Source of the DNA: Treponema peruense
Lineage (GTDB): Bacteria; Spirochaetota; Spirochaetia; Treponematales; Treponemataceae
Length of the DNA stretch: 64,000 bases
Reading direction: 5' to 3'
Assembly (NCBI RefSeq): GCF_016117655.1
Contig: NZ_CP064936.1
Coordinates: 1,302,001-1,366,000 of the forward strand
Shown piece after piece: positions 9,073 to 17,580 of this stretch. Under the pieces are notes generated by a model that searched no databases, had not been told where the DNA came from, and worked only from the letters and a program-made list of their open reading frames with translations. The position numbers were made by a program, and so were the translations under genes. Each line of letters starts with the position of its first letter. Position 1 is the first letter of the stretch.

Positions 9073-10200
9073 ATGAAAATAGGAATCCTTACATTCTGGT
9101 GGAGTGAAGACAATTACGGGCAGCAGCTCCAGGCTTATGCTTTGCAAAGATATTTACGGGACGCAGGGCATGATGCGTTTTTGATTAGGTATAATTCGTT
9201 GGGAGACTTTCCAAAAAATAATCCAATAAAAAAAATATATAAGGCATTTAATCCGGTTAAGTTGGTAAGATTTTTCATAAATTTGCGAAATAAAGCAAAA
9301 CTTAAGGCCGAATATAATGAACATTCACGTCATTTTGATGAGTTCCGTTCAAAATATATAAATATGTCTGAACATGTATACAACAATTTTTCGGAATTGC
9401 AACAAAATCCACCTGAAGCAGATATCTATATAGTAGGAAGTGATCAGGTATGGAATCCGGCTTGTTGCGGGGGAAGTACTCTGGAACAATCAAAGCTTCC
9501 TCTTCATGCTTACTTCTTGGATTTTGGAAAAGAATCTACAAAAAGAATGTCATATGCTGCAAGCTGGGGTATTAAAGATTTGGATGAATCTTTTGTAACA
9601 GAAATAACTCCTATGCTTAAAAGATTTAACGCTATAACAGTTCGCGAAAAATCGGGTACAGAATTGTGTGCTAAATGCGGACGCAATGATTCAAAATGGG
9701 TATGTGATCCAACGCTTCTACTAAATGCAGAGGAATATAGAAGTTTATATAAATCAGAAAATATAACTCAAAGGCAAAAACCATATTTGGTCTTTTATTA
9801 TTTGAATAATGGGAAATTCAATGCCCAATCTGTTTACGATTTTGCCACTTCAAAAGGATTGGATGTTGTTTATATTACAGGAAACGGTGTCGTTGACAAG
9901 TTTGAAAAAACTTATGCAACTGTTCCTGAATGGCTTTCTTTAATTGATAATGCTCAATATGTAATTACAAACTCATTCCATTGTTGTGTATTTTCAATTT
10001 TATTCCACAAGCAGTTTGCTTCAATTAAATTGCAGGGGCAGAATGCCGGAATGAATGAACGACTTACAAGTTTGTTTGAGTTATGCAAAATGGAAGAAAG
10101 ATACTGTACGGATAGGAATTTTGCGGTATTGGAAAAGTATTACGAGAGTGTATTGCCGGATGGACAGGCTGTTCTGAACGAGATTTTGACGAAGATTTAA
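9073..10200 (+). CDS. polysaccharide pyruvyltransferase family protein
   Basis: 375 aa. It starts MKIGILTFWWSEDNYGQQLQAYA, carries GSDQVWNPACCGG near residue 132 and ends with ITNSFHCCVFSILF, all typical of the PS_pyruv_trans family (CsaB/WcaK). The family adds pyruvate ketals to sugars, though several members are glycosyltransferase-like, so the reaction is inferred. A 50-base duplicate of this gene lies at bases 1-50. It is preceded and followed by short AT-rich gaps (about 155 and 132 bases), so it may be a separate transcription unit. Confidence 0.85.
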   Translation: MKIGILTFWWSEDNYGQQLQAYALQRYLRDAGHDAFLIRYNSLGDFPKNNPIKKIYKAFNPVKLVRFFINLRNKAKLKAEYNEHSRHFDEFRSKYINMSEHVYNNFSELQQNPPEADIYIVGSDQVWNPACCGGSTLEQSKLPLHAYFLDFGKESTKRMSYAASWGIKDLDESFVTEITPMLKRFNAITVREKSGTELCAKCGRNDSKWVCDPTLLLNAEEYRSLYKSENITQRQKPYLVFYYLNNGKFNAQSVYDFATSKGLDVVYITGNGVVDKFEKTYATVPEWLSLIDNAQYVITNSFHCCVFSILFHKQFASIKLQGQNAGMNERLTSLFELCKMEERYCTDRNFAVLEKYYESVLPDGQAVLNEILTKI

Positions 10201-10332
10201 ATAAAGAAAATAAAAGATATTATGAAAAAGCAGAAAATTTTCAATAAAAATAAAACTTCTCACGATAACAGTGTTAATCATTTATTCTTTTTATCTGAGT
10301 ATATTAATTTAAATAAAAGTCAAAATTAAGCT

Positions 10333-11604
10333 ATGAAAGTAAAAACTCTAGATTCGATAAAAGCATTCTTTTTAATTTTTCTTCTCGTTTTTAATATTAA
10401 AATTAGATTTATTCCTGTTTTTACCTCAAATATTCTGTTGGGATTGTTAGGAGCTGCATTAGCAGTTGTTTTATTAAGTCATAATTTTAGAAATATTTTT
10501 ATATCTAAGAGATTGTACTTACATTTATTATTTTTTACTTTTTTACTCTTTTATGCAAATGCAACATTAATGGTAAACCTTTCAACTGATTTATCTTTAA
10601 TTAAACTTTTAGTAATAAATAATACAATAAGTATTTTAGCCGCGAACTTTGTTGCATTTTATTTATATAAGAAAAATATACCATTACGCAGATTTTTTAA
10701 AATATTTGTATATGTGTACTTTATACAAATGATTATTGTCGCAGTTTTTTTCTTTAATAGAGATATTTGTCGTACTGCATATACAATAATAGATATGGGG
10801 GATCGTATTAATGGTAAGTTAGAGGATTTAATAGCATACCGTGCGTTCGGTATCTCTTTTGGGTTCGATATGGGTACAGCTGATTTAACAGTAGCAATGA
10901 TATTTTGTGTTTATCTATATCTTACTGAAGAGAACCATTATAAACATTGGCTTATTATTTATGTATTTTGTTGTGCTATGGGTATCTTGGTTGCCCGAAC
11001 AATGTTCCTGGGAATTGGAGTTTCTGGATTGTTTTATATATTTTTCCCTAATGCAAAGGGTAAAAGAAAAAGAGAAACTTTGTTTTCCTTAATTTTGTTG
11101 ATTGCAATTGTTGTAGTTATATTTTTTTTATTTTTTGATGTTGAAAAATATATGAGAACCATTTGGTGGGTAACAGACATTTTCGTTCAAATGTTTTCTT
11201 CTAAAGGGTTGAATCATGGAAGTTTATATGAGCTTACTAAAGGGGATTTTGTGTTTGTTCCAGAAACAAGAACTTTAATTTTCGGTGAAGGGAAGTTTGC
11301 TGATAATTTAGTTTCCCGTTATACAGATGTTGGCTATATTAGATTGTTAATGTATTTTGGAATTTTAGGATTTATTATTTATTTTTTATATATTTTTTCA
11401 AGAACTACTTTGTTTTTTAGAGAGAAGAAAGATACTCAATTAAAATACATGAGTTTTTTCCTCTTCCTTTTCCAGTTTATTTTCTTTTGGAAGATTTATT
11501 ATCCGATTACATCTTATCCATTACTTATGTTGTATGGCCTTATGCCATATTTAAATTCCAAAATAAGAATTAGGAATAACTCAAATGTTACGTCAGTTTA
11601 TTAA
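10333..11604 (+). CDS. O-antigen polymerase-like membrane protein (Wzy-like)
   Basis: 423 aa, very hydrophobic, with about ten predicted membrane helices and a longer polar loop around residues 270-335 (GLNHGSLYELTKGDFVFVPE). That topology and the position between flippase and glycosyltransferases fit a Wzy polymerase or ligase. Sequence identity in this family is too low for certainty. The DNA is markedly AT-rich, even against its neighbours. It overlaps the acyltransferase gene by 20 bases. Confidence 0.65.
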   Translation: MKVKTLDSIKAFFLIFLLVFNIKIRFIPVFTSNILLGLLGAALAVVLLSHNFRNIFISKRLYLHLLFFTFLLFYANATLMVNLSTDLSLIKLLVINNTISILAANFVAFYLYKKNIPLRRFFKIFVYVYFIQMIIVAVFFFNRDICRTAYTIIDMGDRINGKLEDLIAYRAFGISFGFDMGTADLTVAMIFCVYLYLTEENHYKHWLIIYVFCCAMGILVARTMFLGIGVSGLFYIFFPNAKGKRKRETLFSLILLIAIVVVIFFLFFDVEKYMRTIWWVTDIFVQMFSSKGLNHGSLYELTKGDFVFVPETRTLIFGEGKFADNLVSRYTDVGYIRLLMYFGILGFIIYFLYIFSRTTLFFREKKDTQLKYMSFFLFLFQFIFFWKIYYPITSYPLLMLYGLMPYLNSKIRIRNNSNVTSVY

Positions 11605-12112
11605 ATTTTGTATATCAGTATTAAAAAAAATGACCTTTTCATTTAGAAAGACTAACTTTCATATTTCTTCCTATTTTGGAAAGAATGTTTTAGCAAATCA
11701 TTGCAATGTTGGTCGTTATAATTATATTGCTTGTAACTGCGTTTTGAATAATGTGGATATAGGAAATTACTGTTCGATAGGTCCGGCTGTTCAAATAGGG
11801 GGCATGGAGCATCCTTATTGGGAAATTTCTACATCTGCTTGGTTAGGTAGATGCATTTCAAAACGAACGTTATTGGGAGATGATGTTTGGATAGGTGCTG
11901 GTTCTATTATAAAACAAGGCATAACCATAGGAAATGGAGCCGTAATTGGAGCAAATTCATTTGTTAATAAGGATGTTCCTCCCTATGCAATTGTTTTTGG
12001 AAGTCCAGCTAAAGTGTGGAAATATCGTTTTAAGGAAGAAAAGAAAGAATATATAGAGGAAAATATTGTCCCGCTATACACTTGTACCCCCCCCCCTATT
12101 GTTGCGGCGTAA
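11585..12112 (+). CDS. hexapeptide acetyltransferase with a C10 tract at its 3' end (phase variable)
   Basis: 175 aa in the present sequence. Left-handed beta-helix repeats with VWIGAGSIIKQGITIGNGAV and VPPYAIVFGSPAKVWKYRF mark a CatB/Vat-type acetyltransferase that would decorate a sugar. Ten C at 12087-12096 lie near the end and the frame finishes TPPPIVAA. With nine C the frame would run on as LLLRRKILECLEDLKLLDD and stop at 12153-12155, overlapping the next gene, which looks like the original C-terminus. The core fold is complete in either case. AGGA precedes ATG 11585. Confidence 0.8.
   Translation: MLRQFIKFCISVLKKMTFSFRKTNFHISSYFGKNVLANHCNVGRYNYIACNCVLNNVDIGNYCSIGPAVQIGGMEHPYWEISTSAWLGRCISKRTLLGDDVWIGAGSIIKQGITIGNGAVIGANSFVNKDVPPYAIVFGSPAKVWKYRFKEEKKEYIEENIVPLYTCTPPPIVAA
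12087..12096 (+). repeat. poly-C tract (C10)
   Basis: A run of ten C inside the acetyltransferase gene. The present length shortens and alters the C-terminus; nine C gives a longer protein coupled to the following glycosyltransferase gene. Runs of this length are prone to slipped-strand change. Confidence 0.9.
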
Positions 12113-12147
12113 AATTTTAGAATGTTTAGAGGATTTGAAATTACTAG

Positions 12148-13071
12148 ATGATTAGCATAGCAATGACTTCCTATAATGGAGAGAAATATATTTCTTCTCA
12201 ATTAGATTCAATTATTGGTCAGACAGTCAAGGATTTTGAATTGTTTGTTTGCGATGATTGTTCACAAGACAACACCTATTCCATTTTAAAAGGATATGAA
12301 AAAAAAGATTCTCGTATTCACGCTTTTCAGAATATAAGTAATTTAGGTTTTGCAAAGAACTTTGAGCATGCGATTCAGCTGTGCAAAGGCGATTATGTTG
12401 CACTTTGTGACCAGGATGATATCTGGCGGCCTAATCATCTAGAAATTTTATTGAATGGAATAAAAAATAAAGACGCATCTGTTGGTAATTCTCAAATTAT
12501 GGACGGAACTGGAACGTTGAAAGAGAATTTATTATCTGACGGTGACGGATATTTTGTAGATGGGAACGATAATGATAAAATGTTCCGTGTTTTGTTTTAT
12601 GGAAATCCATTTCAGGGAACATCTGCTATGTATACGAGGGAACTCTTAGAAAAGGCTCTTCCTATCCCTGCTGGAGTGGAGTATCACGATGCATGGTTTG
12701 CAGTTTGTGCTTTAGCGTCAAAGGGAATTAATTATACTTTTGAGACGATAACTAATTACCGGATTCATGGAAATAATGCTTCAGGAAATCATAAGACATC
12801 TTTTATTGATCGCTTGAAAATTACGTTGAAGCGAAATGGTTTTAAAACAGACAGACTTATATTTTGTGAAGAACTTCTTGAAAGATTTCCTGGTGCGAAT
12901 GAAGATATAAAAGATATCATATATAAAGCTAAAGATTTCTTTGAAGCCAGAAAGGCAGGAAATAAAATAAAAGTTCTTGGTTATTCTATAAAATATTATA
13001 AAAAAATTTATGCAACAAATAGTCTAAAATACCTCTTTCCTCGATGTTTGGGGATTTTGATAAAAGGGTAA
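12148..13071 (+). CDS. family 2 glycosyltransferase
   Basis: 307 aa. GT-A fold motifs are in place: ISIAMTSYNGEKYISSQLDSI at the N-terminus, FVCDDCSQDNTYSI, and ALCDQDDIW as the DXD metal site near residue 90. This resembles rhamnosyltransferase-type GT2 enzymes. ATG 12148 is chosen because the first beta strand begins there. A GAGGA at 12129 is rather far away, so coupling to the previous gene in its nine-C state is plausible. Donor and acceptor are unknown. Confidence 0.88.
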   Translation: MISIAMTSYNGEKYISSQLDSIIGQTVKDFELFVCDDCSQDNTYSILKGYEKKDSRIHAFQNISNLGFAKNFEHAIQLCKGDYVALCDQDDIWRPNHLEILLNGIKNKDASVGNSQIMDGTGTLKENLLSDGDGYFVDGNDNDKMFRVLFYGNPFQGTSAMYTRELLEKALPIPAGVEYHDAWFAVCALASKGINYTFETITNYRIHGNNASGNHKTSFIDRLKITLKRNGFKTDRLIFCEELLERFPGANEDIKDIIYKAKDFFEARKAGNKIKVLGYSIKYYKKIYATNSLKYLFPRCLGILIKG

Positions 13072-13075
13072 AATA

Positions 13076-13792
13076 ATGAATAATGTATTAATTTTTGCCG
13101 GTGGTTCCGGCACTCGTATGAACAGCCGTGCAAAACCTAAGCAGTTTTTGCAGCTTTATGGAAAAGAGATCATAATTCACACTTTGGAGAATTTTCAAAA
13201 TCATCCTGAAATTGACAATATTGTTGTTGTCTGCAAGGAAGATTGGATCAAAATTCTTTGGAAATTATTGGACAAATATGATTTGGACAAAGTAAAATGG
13301 GTCGTCCCTGGCGGAGAAACCGGCCAGATATCTATTTACAATGGGCTTGCAGAACTTGAAAAGCACTGCCCGGCAGATTCTATTGTTTTGGTCCATGACG
13401 GAGTTCGGCCTTTTGTAAATGATGATCTTATTTCAAATTGTATAAAATCTGTAAAAGAATATGGTTCTGGTATTACAGTTGTTCCCGCTATTGAGACCAT
13501 TGTTACTACAGAAGACAATAAAATCAAAACAATTACAGACCGTTCAAAATGTTCTTTAGCCCGAGCTCCTCAGAGTTTTTATTTGGGAGAACTTTTGGAA
13601 GCTCACAGAAAAGCACAAAAAGAAGGCAAAATCAACATGATAGATTCTGCCTGTCTTATGCAGTATTACGGACATGAACTTTATACAGTTCCTGGCAATT
13701 TCGACAACATAAAAATTACAACCCCCGCTGATTTTTATACTTCACGAGCTTTATATGAAGTGCGTGAGAATCAGCAGATTTTTGGTTTATAG
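13076..13792 (+). CDS. IspD/TarI-family cytidylyltransferase
   Basis: 238 aa. FAGGSGTRMNSRAKPKQFL at the N-terminus is the nucleotide-binding signature, and VHDGVRPFV follows near residue 105. The family makes CDP-methylerythritol (IspD) or CDP-ribitol (TarI/Bcs1). The next genes encode an extended SDR and LicD, so a CDP-alditol donor for a phosphodiester decoration is more likely here than isoprenoid synthesis. It starts five bases after the glycosyltransferase stop. Which alditol is used cannot be read. Confidence 0.85.
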   Translation: MNNVLIFAGGSGTRMNSRAKPKQFLQLYGKEIIIHTLENFQNHPEIDNIVVVCKEDWIKILWKLLDKYDLDKVKWVVPGGETGQISIYNGLAELEKHCPADSIVLVHDGVRPFVNDDLISNCIKSVKEYGSGITVVPAIETIVTTEDNKIKTITDRSKCSLARAPQSFYLGELLEAHRKAQKEGKINMIDSACLMQYYGHELYTVPGNFDNIKITTPADFYTSRALYEVRENQQIFGL

Positions 13793-13801
13793 GAAAAAAT
13801 T

Positions 13802-14977
13802 ATGTGGACAGAAAATAAAGTATTCAAAGAAGATTTAGATTATTGCGTAAACGCTTCTTTTATTCCGTGGGCAGATTTCAATGATAAAACTTTTCTTGTA
13901 ACCGGAGCAACAGGTTTAATCGGATATACATTCACTTGCGCTTTGTTATACCAATCGATTACAAAGGAATCCAGAATAAAAGTGCTTGCTTTGGTTCGTG
14001 ATTTGGAAAAAGCAAAGGCACAGTATAAAGAAGTTCTTGCAGATGGAGTTCCTTTAACTTTTGTTCAAGGTTCTGTGGATAAATTGCCTGAAATCAATGA
14101 AAAAATTGATTACATTATGCACGGAGCCTGTCCTACAGCGTCTGCTTTCTTTACAGAACATCCGGTAGAAACTATTAAGACAATAATTGACGGCACTGAC
14201 AACATGTTAAATCTTGCTAAAGATAAAAAGGTGAACGCAATGGTTCATCTTTCAAGTATGGAAGTCTTTGGTGAAATTACAGATAAAAGAAAACTTTCAG
14301 AAGATGATTTGGGCAAGATAGATTTAACTTCGTCTCGTTCAAGTTATCCTGAAGCAAAACGTCTGGCAGAAAATCTTTGTGCCAGCTATGCAAGTGAATA
14401 CAAAGTTCCTGTCCGTGTAGCACGTTTGGTTCAAACTTTTGGTCCTGGCGTAAAATATGAAGATAATCGTGTATTCGCTTACATGATGCGTTGTGCTTTG
14501 GAAAATAAAAATATCGAGCTTAAAACAGCCGGAACAAAAGAAAATTCTTATTTGTATACAATGGACGCTGTAACAGCTATTCTTACTCTTTTAGCGAAAG
14601 GTGAGATTGGAAAAACTTATAATGTTGCAAATGAAGACACTTACTGTTCTGTAAAAGATATGGGTATGTTAGTACTTAAAACTTTTGGTAAGGATAATTT
14701 AGAGGTAAAAACAAATGTCGGTAACGAAACAACTACACAAATATACTCCCTCCCTAAGTTTAATGAATCTGGAAACAGATGCAATAAAGAATCTGTCATG
14801 AACGGTAAAAACATCACTTGCTCAAATGTATTCAAAGATGCATTAAGCGCAAATACAGGATTCCGTCCAGATGGGTATTTAAATGTAGATACTGCTATTC
14901 TGAAAGATTTAGGTTGGAAAGCTGTAATTAACTTGTCGACTGCTTATAAAAACACTGCAGAATCTTTGGAGAAATAA
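13802..14977 (+). CDS. extended SDR (NAD-dependent epimerase/dehydratase family)
   Basis: 391 aa. The NAD loop VTGATGLIGYTF lies near residue 33, HLSSMEVFGE near 145 provides the Ser, and SSYPEAKRLAENL near 180 provides the Tyr/Lys pair. It stands between cytidylyltransferase and LicD, so it may prepare or reduce the sugar phosphate that becomes CDP-linked. In Bcs1-like systems a reductase does this job, but that reductase is of another type, so the link is an inference. AGGAAAA precedes ATG 13802. Confidence 0.8.
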   Translation: MWTENKVFKEDLDYCVNASFIPWADFNDKTFLVTGATGLIGYTFTCALLYQSITKESRIKVLALVRDLEKAKAQYKEVLADGVPLTFVQGSVDKLPEINEKIDYIMHGACPTASAFFTEHPVETIKTIIDGTDNMLNLAKDKKVNAMVHLSSMEVFGEITDKRKLSEDDLGKIDLTSSRSSYPEAKRLAENLCASYASEYKVPVRVARLVQTFGPGVKYEDNRVFAYMMRCALENKNIELKTAGTKENSYLYTMDAVTAILTLLAKGEIGKTYNVANEDTYCSVKDMGMLVLKTFGKDNLEVKTNVGNETTTQIYSLPKFNESGNRCNKESVMNGKNITCSNVFKDALSANTGFRPDGYLNVDTAILKDLGWKAVINLSTAYKNTAESLEK

Positions 14978-14979
14978 TA

Positions 14980-15873
14980 ATGAATCTTACAGAGTTGCTT
15001 TTGCAATCTGATATCCCACTTAGGGAATTAAAAGAAGATGAAGCTCAAAAACTTAAAACTACTCTTCTAGGAATGTTTCTTGATATTCAGGAAGCCTGTG
15101 AAAAAGAAGGTTTATCTGTAATGTTGGGAGGTGGTTCTTGTTTAGGTGCTGTGCGCCACAAGGGTTTCATTCCTTGGGATGACGACTTGGATCTAAATAT
15201 GCTTCGAAGTGACTATGATAAGTTTCCTGCAGCATTAGAAAAACATTTTCCTGGAAAATATAATCTTGTAGGACCAGGTGTAAGTGAAAACTATAATCTT
15301 CCTTTTATTAAAATAGAAAAGAAAGGCACTGTAATTAAAACAGTTTATGAATTCTCTGAAGAAAATCCAGCTATTGGTATTGATTTGTTTCCGTTAGAAA
15401 ATGTTCCCAATGGAAAAATTGCCAGACTTTGGCATGGTTTTTGGAATAATTTTTATCAGTTTGTAGGAGTTTGTACAAAACTTTATCAGCGGAGAAACTG
15501 CCCTGTAACAAAACTTCTAACTTCAACTAAAGAAGGAAAGAAGTCTATGAGTAAAAGACTTTTTATTGGCCGTCTTTTTTCTTACAAATCATACCAAAAA
15601 TGGTATGAGAAATGTGATAAAGTAGCGAAAAAATATTCTAAAAAAGAAACAAAATATATTACTGTTCCGACAGGACGTGCCCACTATTTTGGAGAGATTC
15701 AAAATAGAGACGATATAGTTCCTCCGGCTGAATGCACATTTGAAGGACATAAAGCCTTTATTTGTAAGAATTACGATAAGTATCTTTCTTCTTTGTATGG
15801 AGACTATATGCAGATTCCACCAGTAGATAAAAGAGAAAAGCATTTTATAGTTGACTTAAATTTCGGAGAATAG
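14980..15873 (+). CDS. LicD family phosphotransferase
   Basis: 297 aa. The family signature GGSCLGAVRHKGFIPWDDD is at about residues 48-66, followed by FIKIEKKGTVIKT and IDLFPLENVPNG. LicD proteins transfer phosphocholine or phosphoribitol from a CDP donor to a surface sugar. Together with the two genes before it, it makes a three-gene phosphodiester module. An 8-bp perfect inverted repeat with a 4-base loop sits at 15589-15608 inside the gene. It starts three bases after the SDR stop. Confidence 0.9.
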   Translation: MNLTELLLQSDIPLRELKEDEAQKLKTTLLGMFLDIQEACEKEGLSVMLGGGSCLGAVRHKGFIPWDDDLDLNMLRSDYDKFPAALEKHFPGKYNLVGPGVSENYNLPFIKIEKKGTVIKTVYEFSEENPAIGIDLFPLENVPNGKIARLWHGFWNNFYQFVGVCTKLYQRRNCPVTKLLTSTKEGKKSMSKRLFIGRLFSYKSYQKWYEKCDKVAKKYSKKETKYITVPTGRAHYFGEIQNRDDIVPPAECTFEGHKAFICKNYDKYLSSLYGDYMQIPPVDKREKHFIVDLNFGE

Positions 15874-15874
15874 A

Positions 15875-16723
15875 ATGAGTGAAAAAAAAATAAATTATCC
15901 AAAGTTTTCAGCTACTATTGGTTGTTATAAAAATGACAATCCTGAAGATTTTGAAAAAGCTTTCTTAAGCATATATAACCAGACTGTAAAACCGAACGAA
16001 ATTATAATTACAGTTGATGGTCCAATACCAAAAGAACTTGATAAAAAAGTTACGCGCTTTGAGCGCGAATTCCAGGCCGTTATTTTGCGCAGTGCGCAAA
16101 ATAACGGCCAGGGCATGGCACATGCCCTGGCCGTTGATCATGCGAAATATGAATATATTGCAATAATGGATGCAGATGATATTAGTGTTCCTGACCGTTT
16201 TGAAAAGCAATTAAAAGTAGCGATGGAACATCCGGAATACGATGTAATTGGCGGTCAAATTGAAGAGTTTATTGACAATCCAAAAAATGTAGTTGGCAAA
16301 AGAGAAGTCCCTCTTGAAGATCACATGGTTAAAAGGTACCTCCGAAGGAGGTGTCCTTTTAACCATATGACTATACTGTTGCATAGTCATATGGTTAAAA
16401 AAGCCGGGAATTATCAGGATTGGCATTATAACGAAGATTATTTTTTGTATTGCCGAATGCTTTTACAAGGCGCTGTTTTTTGTAATATTCCAGACACTTT
16501 GGTTTATGTACGAGTTGGTAAGGAAATGTACAAACGCCGTGGTGGTTGGAAATATTTTAAAAGTGAAGCAAAACTTCAAAAATGGATGCTTAATCACAAA
16601 ATAATTTCATTCCCAATGTATTTGGAAAATGTCTTTATCCGTTTGTGTGTTCAAGCACTTATGCCAAATTGGTTAAGAGGTTTTATGTTCCAAAAATTAT
16701 TTCGTAGTAAAGGTAATAAGTAG
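15875..16723 (+). CDS. family 2 glycosyltransferase (AmsE-like) carrying nested palindromes
   Basis: 282 aa. TVDGPIPKEL, IMDADDISVPDRFEKQL (metal site) and NEDYFLYCRML are typical of the AmsE-like GT2 group, and the length fits. Two stretches of the gene are stacked perfect inverted repeats: 16075-16135, coding LRSAQNNGQGMAHALAVD, and 16325-16400, coding HMVKRYLRRRCPFNHMTIL and onwards. The family alignment as I remember it runs through both without a large insertion, so the palindromes replaced rather than interrupted conserved sequence. The frame is open throughout; activity is uncertain because GQG and NHM are kept but neighbouring positions look unusual. Confidence 0.82.
   Translation: MSEKKINYPKFSATIGCYKNDNPEDFEKAFLSIYNQTVKPNEIIITVDGPIPKELDKKVTRFEREFQAVILRSAQNNGQGMAHALAVDHAKYEYIAIMDADDISVPDRFEKQLKVAMEHPEYDVIGGQIEEFIDNPKNVVGKREVPLEDHMVKRYLRRRCPFNHMTILLHSHMVKKAGNYQDWHYNEDYFLYCRMLLQGAVFCNIPDTLVYVRVGKEMYKRRGGWKYFKSEAKLQKWMLNHKIISFPMYLENVFIRLCVQALMPNWLRGFMFQKLFRSKGNK
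16075..16109. repeat. perfect palindrome, 17-bp arms, 1-base loop
   Basis: Bases 16075-16091 are the exact reverse complement of 16093-16109, around a single G. The element lies inside the AmsE-like glycosyltransferase gene and is followed at once by a second palindrome that shares its right-hand AACGGCC. Confidence 0.97.
16103..16135. repeat. perfect palindrome, 15-bp arms, 3-base loop
   Basis: Bases 16103-16117 pair exactly with 16121-16135 around GCA. Because it overlaps the palindrome before it, the unit GGCCGTT occurs three times in alternating orientation (16075, 16103 inverted, 16129). Confidence 0.97.
16325..16366. repeat. hairpin with 12-bp outer and 6-bp inner arms
   Basis: Bases 16325-16336 pair exactly with 16355-16366. 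Inside, 16338-16343 pair with 16347-16352 around the loop GAA, with a small bulge between the two stems. It lies in the same glycosyltransferase gene. Confidence 0.95.
16357..16400. repeat. perfect inverted repeat, 18-bp arms, 8-base loop
   Basis: Bases 16357-16374 are the exact reverse complement of 16383-16400. The left arm overlaps the right arm of the hairpin before it, so ATGGTTAAAA occurs at 16325, inverted at 16357, and again at 16391. Confidence 0.97.
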
Positions 16724-16725
16724 CG

Positions 16726-17565
16726 ATGCCAGAGTTTGTCTATTATAACCATGCTTATATTCTAAAAAATCCAGAAGTTCCGGTAAAAGAAAATCTGACT
16801 TTTAAGAAAATAAAAAATACTTTACAAACGAACGGGGGGGGGCAGCAGTCCTTGTTTGCATCCTATATTACTGATTTTGATGTAGGAAAAGAAACTTCCT
16901 GGTGGTTTACAGTAAAAACAGATGCTTATGATTTGTCTTTGTTGCCATCAAAAAAACGCTACGAAATTACTAAAGCCAATAAGTTCTGTTACGCAAAGTC
17001 AATAAATCCTGCCGATGAACTTGATGCTATGTTCGAAGTTTACAAAGCATCTTTTGATGGATATGACGAGAAGGAAAGACCTAAAGATGTTAATAAAGAA
17101 TCATTTGAATCATATATTCAAAGTCTTTTATTAAGTGGCAATCATGAATTTTACGCCTGTTATTTAAAAGAAAATGACCAAATGGCAGGTTGGACTATTC
17201 TAGAAATTCGGGGAAAAGTTATAGGGCTTATGCAGCAAAAGACAATCCCGTACTTTGAAAAATACAATACAAATGCAAGTTTGATAGATTTTTTTTTAAC
17301 AAAGTGGAATGACCGTTTAAGTGCTGGAGATGTCATAATTTCCAACGGTTCAAGAAACATTAGACACATTACTAATTTTAATGCCTATCTTGAAAAATAT
17401 TTTGGTTTCAGGAAGGCCTATTCAAATCTTAAAATTGCTTATCGTTTTCCTATAGGAATAATAGTAAAGCTATTAATGCCATTTAAATGGATTTTGGGTA
17501 AATGCTCAAATCCTTTTTTATATAATGTTTATTGCATGTTAAAAATGCAGGAATTCAGTTCTTAA
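16726..17565 (+). CDS. GNAT/FemAB-like acyltransferase with a G9 tract (frame open)
   Basis: 279 aa. The protein has a GNAT-like centre (FYACYLKENDQMAGWTILEIRGKVIGLM, read here as part of the acyl-CoA binding half) and resembles FemAB-type sugar N-acyltransferases in length. I do not recognise a closer family. Nine G at 16834-16842 encode Gly-Gly-Gly near residue 38, and the frame is open, so the gene is ON. Loss or gain of one G would stop it near residue 40-60. It begins two bases after the glycosyltransferase stop. Confidence 0.6.
   Translation: MPEFVYYNHAYILKNPEVPVKENLTFKKIKNTLQTNGGGQQSLFASYITDFDVGKETSWWFTVKTDAYDLSLLPSKKRYEITKANKFCYAKSINPADELDAMFEVYKASFDGYDEKERPKDVNKESFESYIQSLLLSGNHEFYACYLKENDQMAGWTILEIRGKVIGLMQQKTIPYFEKYNTNASLIDFFLTKWNDRLSAGDVIISNGSRNIRHITNFNAYLEKYFGFRKAYSNLKIAYRFPIGIIVKLLMPFKWILGKCSNPFLYNVYCMLKMQEFSS
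16834..16842 (+). repeat. poly-G tract (G9)
   Basis: Nine G within the first 40 codons of the GNAT/FemAB-like gene. The present length keeps the frame open (NGGGQQ). Confidence 0.9.
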
Positions 17566-17580
17566 AGGAGTAACAAAATT

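Noticed and set aside
13076-13792. Calling this gene ispD
   Set aside because: Context with LicD favours a TarI-like role; sequence alone does not decide, so no symbol is given.
17289-17297. T9 run in the GNAT/FemAB-like gene as another phase switch
   Set aside because: It codes for Phe-Phe-Leu in a gene with AT-rich codon use, and runs of T of this length are common here; the G/C tracts are the unusual ones.
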